DNA of 64,000 nucleotides, taken from the NCBI RefSeq assembly GCF_000182925.2, contig NC_026501.1:7357917-7421916 (forward strand). The letters run 5' to 3'. Below the pieces are notes generated by a model. The model saw only the letters and a program-made list of their open reading frames with translations. It made no database searches and was not told the DNA's origin. The translations under genes and the position numbers were made by a program. Positions 56,725 to 64,000 of the stretch are shown here, piece after piece; the stretch's first letter is position 1, and each line of letters opens with the position of its first letter. Source of the stretch: Neurospora crassa OR74A (taxonomy: Eukaryota; Ascomycota; Sordariomycetes; Sordariales; Sordariaceae).

Positions 56725-57701
56725 TCAATAATGCCGGTACCGTCTGCTCCTATTGCCATAGTTGTAGTACCCTGACCGTGACCCCCCATAATAGTACGTG
56801 CTGGTATCTCGTACTTGGCTAATCCCCAACTGGTCAGCAACATTCACGTATCCTTCCGAGGTTGGCCTCCCCTTCTTGATCATCTTGATCAAGTCATCAT
56901 CGCCTTCCCAGACACTCCTGCAGTACGGGCAAGTGACGTCGGCCTTGGATCCACCAGCCTGCTTCCGTTTTGTAGCCGCCCACATCTCGAAGCACTCCTT
57001 GTGAACGTTCTGGCCGCATGCCGCCCGGCACCAAACAATTTCCTCGGGCTTGAGTACCTCCATCTCGTTGAAACAGATGGGGCAATCCCCTTCAATCGGC
57101 TTCCTCCTCTTGTCTCCTTCGCCTGTTGTGAGACTGTCACCGTCCCCTTCCACGATCGGAGGGGCATTGCTAAAGATGTCTTGGAGCTCGCAGCTTAGCA
57201 GTGCCAGTTGGTAGACATATTCGTACTTGGCACGCAGTACTCGGGCCAGTACGTAAATGATGTGCTTGCACTGCTCGTTCTTCTCACCCATGGGGCAGGT
57301 GCATGTCGGCTGTCGGGCAATTGTCACGGTGTAGATATTGCCTGTCGAACCTGCAATTTCCACCTCCTCTTCGAAGCCTTCCAAGCTGTCCCATACGGGT
57401 ATGCGTTTACGCGAGAGGACAAAAAAGCGTTGAGTTGTGGCTCGTTCGTAGATGACAGCAAATGCTTGGGGTGCTTTGTCACGGAATCTGGGTTGGGGTC
57501 AGCTAGCAGTCACAGAGAGAAAACATGCGCATTGGGTGGGTGTGCGTACCTGCGTAGTCGCTTCTCGTCTGTGACCAGGGCCAACTCGTCCTTCTTGGAC
57601 TTCTTTGAGGATGTAGCTACTTGTTTGGTATCTGAAACAGTTGGTTCATCATCGACTTGCTTCCGCTTTCTGCTCGAGGTGGCCGTGTTGCCTATGCCCA
57701 T
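56725..57701 (-). CDS. SWIM and RING zinc-finger protein, probable E3 ubiquitin ligase
   Basis: Two exons on the minus strand: 57701-57550 and 57487-56725 (62-bp intron with gtacgc, gctgac and cccag; phase 2), giving 304 residues. The lysine-rich N-terminus (SSRKRKQ, SSKKSKKDE) looks like a nuclear signal. A SWIM finger follows (C113, C115, C124, H126 in PTCTCPMGEKNEQCKH), preceded by a beta-rich segment (TQRFFVLSRKR, NIYTVTIARQ). A RING-type finger spans C186-C240 (CPICFNEM, CRAACGQNVHKEC, TCPYC), with a long loop before the last cysteine pair. The order SWIM then RING is that of MEX/ZSWIM2-type ligases. The C-terminus is rich in Y, G, S and R (YYYGGSRSGYYNYG). Substrates are unknown. Confidence 0.85.
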
Positions 57702-58645
57702 TGCTGCGATCTGGGGAGATGGTGATATTGCCGAAGAAGGGAAAGAGCCGTGGTGGGATACTTCCAATTGTCCCTTATCCAAAAGAAACAATCCAAGATG
57801 TAGGAGGAGATGGAAAGGGTGACAGAGTGTCCGCTGCCGGATTGATGATAACGACGGGAGGAGGGAAAACAGGATGCAGTGGCGAAGGCCATCAAGGTCC
57901 CCGTGCAGATAGCTCCCGTCCCTTGGTTGTTGACCTGTCACGACAGCGGATGCCCGATGCACGTTAAAGCGCCAGGTCAGCTGATTCACAGCGGTATACA
58001 CAGTATGCTCGCTTAGTAGGCAACCACCAGGCAAGTATTCAGGTACCTTCCCCGCTAACAGTTTAGCGGTTTGGTGTCTTCAACGGACGGCACTTATACG
58101 GGCCCCGGATTTCGCTGGATCGTCAATCCCACCATTCGCTCACGTTGACGTAACATTTTCATTCACCCACGGTTCCAAACTAAGAACCACAACTCCATAG
58201 ATGAAGGTCGGACTACCAAAACGAGCACCTCCGCATGCACGTCGGCGTCAAAACTTCCGCTCTGCCCAAAATGAGCCAAGATGTGTGCAAGATTGGGGAT
58301 AGCGGTCACGACGACTATGGTCGGGTACTCAGCAGCCACATCGAACCATGTTTGGTTGCCCGTCACCACCATCTCGGTGCTCTTTAAGATCTCTCCCCGA
58401 GTTTAGATTCTCGGCAACGTCTTCCGGGCCAGTGAGGTCTGGATCCAATTCCGCTATCATTCATGACGGGAGGAGGAACACAGGACTATGCGCAGAGAAT
58501 AAAAGCGATTGTGTCCCTCACTGACGAATAGACCGGGGTTGATTTGGTGGTTGAATCCATCAATATCAATCTTTCTGGCCCCTTCATCCTTCTTTCACTC
58601 CCTGATTGACAAGCTAGCTCCTTACGCGAAAAAGCATAATTCAGC
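57702..58645. other. Divergent promoter region
   Basis: 944 bp between the SWIM/RING start and the prolyl-hydroxylase-like start. No gene is supported; shared regulation is possible. Confidence 0.4.
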
Positions 58646-59602
58646 ATGTCTGGCTTAGGTTTGACGAAAGCTGCTGGTTTAGTCGTGGCTTGGACAGTCT
58701 TGGTTGCCTTGAGTGCACCATACCTGTCCGAGACTTTTTCCCAGATCTCATCACTCACCTTCATCATCAGCGGCCTTCCAGTACCTGACCACCCTCTCGC
58801 AAAACCCCTGAAACTTTTCCGGAATACAGCAACTTGTACAGAAAAACCCCGACAGCCCTTCTTCTGCGATGTATCCTGTTCATACAAGATTGAGCTCGTC
58901 TCTCTGGACCCTTTGATTATTTACATCCACAACCTCATAACACCCTCCGAGATCTCCTCACTCCTCTACACAGCCGAACCCATGTTCAAACCATCGGTGG
59001 TAACCAAACATGGCCGTCAACAACAAACGCAAGACCGCACGTCGAGCTCAGCTGGACTACCACGCGACGATCCCGCTGTCAAGTGCGTCCTGGACCGGGC
59101 ACGAGGCTTTATGGGTACAATGTTGAGGGATGGCTGGGACGAGATGGGTCCGCCGCAGTTGGTTCGGTATCGGGCCGGTCAGAGGTTCAATGTCCATCAT
59201 GACTGGTTTGACAGGCCGCTCTTAGCCAACGACGGCAGCAACAGGGTGTGGAATCGCGTTGCCAGTTTCTTTGCCATACTCCAGGACAACTGCACCAAAG
59301 GCGAGACACACTTCCCTCATGCGAAGCCAATCATATTGTCGAGTCCGTGGAAAGAACCCATGTGGCGTGGCGGATTAGAGGACCAAAAGCTGAAGAACGT
59401 GACTGATTTAAAGCCTCTTTGGCGGGAGCATGAGGATGGAGGGTTGGCGTTCAGACCGGTTGCTGGCAATGCTATCTTTTGGGTTAACCTTCATGCCAAC
59501 GGGACTGGTGATGAACGGACAAACCATGCCGGACTTCCACCGGGGGATGGGCTCAAGACCGCGATGAACATTTGGCCTAGGCGATACTGGCCTTATGAAT
59601 AG
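58646..59602 (+). CDS. Prolyl 4-hydroxylase-like 2-oxoglutarate/Fe(II) dioxygenase
   Basis: Single-exon protein of 318 residues. An N-terminal hydrophobic helix (about 8-28) suggests a signal anchor into the ER. The catalytic domain from about residue 85 carries the expected marks: QLVRYRAGQRFNVHHDWFD with the iron ligands H184 and D186, GETHFPHA, and a distal NHAGLPPGDGLKTAMNIW with iron ligand H294 and the 2-oxoglutarate-binding K304. This is the P4Hc fold, which hydroxylates proline in secreted or cytosolic proteins. The insert between the two halves (HAKPIILSSPWKEPMW to EDGGLAFRP) is longer than in animal enzymes but common in fungi. The substrate is unknown. The gene is convergent with the amidohydrolase gene, with 74 bp between stops. 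Confidence 0.9.
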   Translation: MSGLGLTKAAGLVVAWTVLVALSAPYLSETFSQISSLTFIISGLPVPDHPLAKPLKLFRNTATCTEKPRQPFFCDVSCSYKIELVSLDPLIIYIHNLITPSEISSLLYTAEPMFKPSVVTKHGRQQQTQDRTSSSAGLPRDDPAVKCVLDRARGFMGTMLRDGWDEMGPPQLVRYRAGQRFNVHHDWFDRPLLANDGSNRVWNRVASFFAILQDNCTKGETHFPHAKPIILSSPWKEPMWRGGLEDQKLKNVTDLKPLWREHEDGGLAFRPVAGNAIFWVNLHANGTGDERTNHAGLPPGDGLKTAMNIWPRRYWPYE

Positions 59603-59676
59603 AATACTCGGCTTGCTGCGTTTGCTATGTTGATATCCAAAAACAATTGAGGACGATATCCACAAGTCGTTCTTCA

Positions 59677-61389
59677 TCAGTTCTTTGCCGACCACACCTT
59701 CCTGCCATCGAACCATGTCTCCAAAACCTTTGCCTCCTTCAGCTTCTCCTTCTCCCAATCCATGTCCACAATGGTGAAGTCAGCCTTCATCCCCTTCTCC
59801 AGTCTTCCTATCCTGTTTTCATCACGGCAGCTATACGCCACGCCCTGGGACGCCGCAGCGATCGCCTCGCACACGCCTAGAGCAAAGTGCGGGTTGACCG
59901 TGGTCTGGTAGTCGGGCTCCCGATACGATCTCCTCGTCGCTCCAACGTACACATTAGGCAGCGGAGCATGCGGTGCCGTGGGCGCATCGCTTCCCAACGC
60001 CAACGGCGCCCCATGATCCGCAAATTCGCGATACGCAAAAGCCCTTCCACACCTGTGCGCTCCCAACAACTTGGGCCAAGCCCTCAGGATCGCCGGGTCC
60101 GCATGCACCGGCTGAATCGACGCCGTGATGCCCGCCTTGCCCAGCCTTTCGGCATCCCTCTCGCTCGACAGCTCCAAGTGCTCCACGCGCGGCCTCCTCT
60201 CCGGGCTCGCGTGCGCAATCAACACGTCCAGAACCGTCTTGATGGTCTCATCCCCAATCGCATGCAACGCCACTTGTAATCCCGCCTCATCCGCCCTCTT
60301 GACCACGGGCTCCAGCTGCTCCGCCGTCCAAAGCGGCACCTCCCTGTGCCCATTATGCTCGTAGGGTTCCGAGAGGCCAGCCGTGCATCCATCGATGATG
60401 CCATCACAAATGATTTTCACTCCGACAATCCTGCAATCCGGCGTCGTCTCGCTGTTGAATTGCCTTGCAAGCTCAACCGCCCTCTCCACCTGCCTCACAT
60501 TTTCCTCGTCATTCTTTCCCGGCTTCACCAACCAATACGCCGCAATCCTCAACGGAATGCCCTCCTTGCCGCCGTTTCCCTCCTCCGAAGGCGACGACCG
60601 TCTTCTTAGTTCCTGCAACGCGTCCCACGCCCCTTCGTCCATGGCCATATCGATCGCCCCCGTGTACCCCACGGAATGGTACGCTTCCACCGCAGCCTGT
60701 ATAGCAGCCATCCTCTCCTCCACCGTCGCCACCCGCGCCAGGTACGGCCATACATAGGTGATGTTGGCCGCCTCGTTGAACACGCCCGTCACTTTGCCGT
60801 CGGCATCCCGCTCAATCGTCCCGCCGGGAACATCCGTCCATTCTTGGGCGCCCAAGTCGCGGATGCCGGCCGTGTTGCACCAAGCCGAGTGTAGATCCTT
60901 GGTGTCCACCAGTATCGGTCGGTCTTTGCCGTCCATGTCAAGCCCGTCCAGGTCTTTGGCTGTCACGCCGTCGGGAGTCATGGAGTGCATCCACCCGCGA
61001 CACAAGATCCTGGGGACGTCGGGGTGGGAGGCGGCGTAGGAGCGGATGGTGGATCGGATGTCGGACAGCGATTTGCAGGGACCCAGGTCGAGTTTGGTGA
61101 GGGATTGGCCCATGATCATCAGGTGCATGTGGCCGTCGATGAAACCGGGGAGGAGGGAGTGGCCGGCTAGGTCGATGGTTTCTACTACTTCTTCTTTCCC
61201 CTCGGAGGATGAGGAGAGAAGGGCAGTGGTGATGGGTTCATCTTGGGGGGAGCCGACGTGGAGGATGGTGTCGTTGCGGATGAGAAGGCAGGAGGCGAAG
61301 GAGGGGGGCGTGTGGAGGCCGGCGTTTTGGCCGGGGCGGAGGGGCGAGAGGAAGATGCGGCCGTTGATGAAGAGGGTTGTTTTGGCCAT
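59677..61389 (-). CDS. Amidohydrolase of the YtcJ-like (amidohydrolase 3) family
   Basis: Single-exon protein of 570 residues. The N-terminal beta segment (KTTLFINGRIFLSPL) and the metal-binding strand HSLLPGFIDGHMHLMIMG (H87, H89) open the TIM-barrel. Further marks are GGTIERDADGKVTGVFNEAA, VGVKIICDGIIDGCTA, LQVALHAIGDETI with a metal-ligand histidine, RVEHLELSSERD, and near the end PLALGSDAPTAP. The C-terminal beta-sandwich returns (EKGMKADFTIVDMDW). The arrangement is that of the bacterial and fungal YtcJ group of metal-dependent hydrolases, whose natural substrates are mostly unknown. There is no signal peptide, so it should be cytosolic. It ends facing the prolyl-hydroxylase-like gene. 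Confidence 0.9.
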   Translation of the reverse strand: MAKTTLFINGRIFLSPLRPGQNAGLHTPPSFASCLLIRNDTILHVGSPQDEPITTALLSSSSEGKEEVVETIDLAGHSLLPGFIDGHMHLMIMGQSLTKLDLGPCKSLSDIRSTIRSYAASHPDVPRILCRGWMHSMTPDGVTAKDLDGLDMDGKDRPILVDTKDLHSAWCNTAGIRDLGAQEWTDVPGGTIERDADGKVTGVFNEAANITYVWPYLARVATVEERMAAIQAAVEAYHSVGYTGAIDMAMDEGAWDALQELRRRSSPSEEGNGGKEGIPLRIAAYWLVKPGKNDEENVRQVERAVELARQFNSETTPDCRIVGVKIICDGIIDGCTAGLSEPYEHNGHREVPLWTAEQLEPVVKRADEAGLQVALHAIGDETIKTVLDVLIAHASPERRPRVEHLELSSERDAERLGKAGITASIQPVHADPAILRAWPKLLGAHRCGRAFAYREFADHGAPLALGSDAPTAPHAPLPNVYVGATRRSYREPDYQTTVNPHFALGVCEAIAAASQGVAYSCRDENRIGRLEKGMKADFTIVDMDWEKEKLKEAKVLETWFDGRKVWSAKN

Positions 61390-63444
61390 CTTTGTTGGTT
61401 TTTGTAATGATGACCTCTGGGTTGGTGTGAGTTGAGGAATTGTAGATTTAGTTGTGGTCTGACCAGTTAATGTCTCGAAGTTGTATTGTGAAGCCCTGCA
61501 GGGTTGCTACGCGTGAATGTAGTGAAAATAAGGGTCTCGATGCGGAGATGACTCGGATCAGATAAGATCATCAGCGCTCCAGCGGCAACCGTTAGTCGGG
61601 GTTTGTGAGGTTCTGGAGCGATCACCGGTCCGGTTTTAGGCCGTGATTGCGGAGTAAAAAGTCATGGCAAGTCGGCACACATTGTACGGTTCGAAGCATT
61701 GAGTCGGGTGGACATTTCGAGGTGGTTTAAACCAGCATTTTCATGATGAATGCTTCTCCGACGTCTATCAGTTGACCATCGTAACCTCGAAAACGTTAGC
61801 AAAACTACATCTGTTTTGGAACTCGGCCATTTAAACTTTAGACCAGGTGCTTCGAAGGACATGTGGTACCTCCATCCTCATCGTCTTCTAGCTCCTCAAG
61901 AGTATAACTACTCATGAACAACGAATGCCTTATCAATCCGTTCCGTCGAGACGAGAAGACTGAAATCTCACCACAGGTGGAGTGTAGAGCTTCTCAATCT
62001 TCATCATTTCAATCGCGATACCCATCCCAAGCCAAAACAGCTTTACCGGCTTCATCCCTTGGCCCGTCCGAGTTGCTTCAACGTTTCTCGATCAAGTAGT
62101 GTTTACATGCGAAAGCTGTCATTCGGCACAGCGTCACCCGAGGGGTTGCTTTTACCCCGACTTTGAACGGGATGAATGGAACTTTGTGCGGGGCGGCGGG
62201 AACAGTTGGGGAATCATGCCACCTCCTTGCAAGAAAGCCAGGAACCGAAGTCAGGAATGGCCTCTCGCCGGTCATCTTGGCATGAACTTGAAGCCTTCTT
62301 GGCTCATTTAAGTTAATCCCGTAGTAATCTGCTGGCACTGAATTCATATGGTGTTGACAATGAAGAGTTCATTCAACAGCCCGACAGACCTTTTCATGTT
62401 CCCACAAAGATGGAAGTGAATATCAGAAACGAAGGGAACCGCACAACACGAAGGACGGGATGATGGAACAGGAACTGAACAACTTAGTGCTAAGTGGAAT
62501 AGAAGCGTGGGGGGGGGGGTGTCCCCAACAGCCCAGACCCTACACTACAACCCGGGCCCCCAAGTTCCCCAAGACTGGACTCCACAAGGCGCTATCTCCC
62601 GGTATGTACGCCAGGACCATCCCCGCTGAAGCAGAAAACCCCACCGCTTCCCCCGCCAAGCATCTGGAGATGGTAACTGGAAAGGGAAGGTGTGTCCGGC
62701 CTTATCCCAACGGCGCTGCACCAGTTCTTCTGCTTTCTTTTTTTTCTTCTGCCAGCCACGCCAACCTCTTTTCCTTCACCGAGCGCTCGAAACCGACCAG
62801 CAAGGTTTTGGTTCAAACAGGGCAAAGATCTTCTTATTGCTGTCGGCTCGCTTGTCGTCAAGTTCCAGACTTTTGTTTACTCTTAGGTAAACCAATACTA
62901 CCTCTCGTCGGCGATACGGATGCCACTCCTGGACTCCAAAATCCGGGGTAATCGCGGCTCTATTCTCTCACTACGGATTTGATCCGCCCACTGCTATCTT
63001 CAATGGATCCGACTTCAACACCAACAACTGAACCGGGCTTGACTCATATGGCTTCTTGGCTGATAGACGTCCAAAATATCCCAGCTCATGGATACATGCG
63101 CTTATCGCCGGCCACTCGGTGCCCCTGATCGGGTGTGACATTCCTACACTAGCGGCATGGCTGCCATGGATTCAGACAACGGATTGGGGCATGTTCTGCA
63201 AAGAAACCCTACTGATCTTATCTCCAAAATACTACCATAAGAACGCCGCTGACCTCGACACACAAGTCCGCATCAAAGACTTTGTCCCCCTTCCTCCACT
63301 CTCCTGGGTGTCGTTGGTCTTCTGCACCGCGGGCCTCGTCTGATTGCTACACCAAAGACAACCATCACCAACGGAATCCCGTCAGCATTTGGCTAATCTC
63401 GAAATCCAGCTCCTGTGCCTCCAAAGGGTCCTGATCCGGTTGCC
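61390..63444. other. Divergent upstream region of amidohydrolase and permease genes
   Basis: 2.1 kb with no supported gene. A G run lies at 62510-62518 and a CT-rich patch near 62725-62760. The last 500 bp may be a long leader of the permease, possibly spliced: a candidate acceptor atccag lies about 40 bp before ATG 63445. Confidence 0.4.
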
Positions 63445-64000
63445 ATGTCCAAGTACGGCGATGGAAACTTCGCCGAAAAGCAGGGCGGCGGCGAGGCCCT
63501 GGATGTGGCTTCCTCTCACAACCAAGGCCAGGTGATTGACGGTACCATTTCTCTGGACGCCAGCCATCAATTGCAAAGAGGTCTCAAGAGTCGGCACATT
63601 CAATTTCTGGCTTTGGGAGGAGCGTACGTTCCAATTCCTTCCCTGACGACGACTGCCACAACCCCAATGTTTTCCTAGACTAATCCGCTCATGGTGCTCT
63701 TCACAGTATCGGAACGGGTCTCTTCGTCGGTTCGGGTGGTATCTTGGCCACCGTCGGCCCAGCGCCGCTATGGCTGGCCTACCTATCCATGATGCTTCTT
63801 GTCTGGATCGTCATGAACTGTATCGGCGAAATGTGCACATACCTTCCTCTCAGAGGAATCACACTGCCCTACTTTACCGAACGTTTCGTCGATGCTAGCC
63901 TGGGGTTTGCCGCTGGCTGGAATTATTGGTGAGTTTCTTTTGGGAGCAAGGGAACGAAATGCTCAGTCCAACTGACGCCATGGCTCCTAGGTATGCGTAC
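63445..64000 (+). CDS. Amino-acid permease (YAT family), N-terminal part, cut by window edge
   Basis: Exons 63445-63623, 63707-63928 and 63991 to beyond 64000 (introns of 83 and 62 bp, phases 2 and 2). About 136 residues are visible. The N-terminal cytosolic stretch (KYGDGNFAEKQ, then SLDASHQLQRGLKSRHIQFLAL) is followed by the family signature GGAIGTGLFVGSGGIL in span 1. Next come LWLAYLSMMLLVWIVMNCIG (span 2), GEMCTYLPLRGITLPYFTERFVDASLGFAAGWNYWYAY, and the start of span 3. This is the APC/YAT fungal permease pattern, with proton-coupled amino-acid uptake at the plasma membrane. By memory of gene order it may be the proline-specific permease of this region. ATG 63445 is chosen because the triplets before it lack an ATG. 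Confidence 0.88.

Noticed and set aside
1-64000. tRNA, dispersed 5S rRNA, CRISPR arrays and complete transposons
   Set aside because: I looked for T-loop and 5S-type motifs and for long terminal or inverted repeats on both strands and recognised none. Reading by eye is not exhaustive, so a tRNAscan or Rfam run would settle it.

Overview
The window is genomic DNA of a filamentous ascomycete, almost certainly Neurospora (N. crassa or a very close relative). Genes carry many short introns of about 50-110 bp (a few longer) with gtaagt/gtatgt/gtgagt-type donors, ctaac/ctgac branch sites and cag/tag acceptors. Intergenic DNA holds the poly-pyrimidine tracts and CCTA/TAGG repeats usual in Neurospora. 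The protein at 46314-47415 matches, as I remember it, the N. crassa cyclophilin of the csr-1 locus, including its mitochondrial presequence. A chromodomain gene that fits cdp-2 and a proline-permease-like gene lie at distances that agree with my memory of the csr-1 region of linkage group I. Species and locus assignments come from memory, not from a search.

Layout. 3.0-10.1 kb: an NAD glycerol-3-phosphate dehydrogenase with two usable starts, a convergent gamma-glutamyl-cyclotransferase-like membrane protein, and an unrecognised 845-residue coiled-coil protein. 11.1 kb: a small Gag-like gene, paralogous to another at 28.1 kb. 13.6-22.9 kb, gene-dense: the chromodomain/AT-hook protein, PAM17 (mitochondrial import motor), UBA4 (E1/rhodanese, thiolation and urmylation), a SLX9-like ribosome-biogenesis factor and a NEDP1/SENP8-like protease with a 20-nt microexon. 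22.9-28.1 kb has few genes. 28.8-39.3 kb: a cytochrome P450, a 1038-residue Zn2Cys6 transcription factor and a secreted Kre9/Knh1-type wall protein, all on the minus strand. 42.0-47.4 kb: an MFS transporter, RNA polymerase III subunit RPC6 and cyclophilin. 48.9-64 kb: an ENT3-type epsin, a four-span membrane protein whose frame stays open for 456 codons beyond an in-frame TAG, a two-span membrane protein, a SWIM+RING zinc-finger protein, a prolyl 4-hydroxylase-like enzyme, an amidohydrolase and the start of an amino-acid permease cut by the right edge.

No single pathway links the window. It is mainly a housekeeping stretch (redox and glycerol, protein import, tRNA thiolation, ribosome assembly, Pol III, endosomal sorting) with an accessory block at 28-43 kb (P450, regulator, wall protein, transporter). 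Two genes (G3PDH and cyclophilin) share the same apparent device for dual localisation: an upstream ATG adds a mitochondrial presequence to a protein that also has its own internal ATG. No tRNA, rRNA, CRISPR array or intact transposon was recognised.
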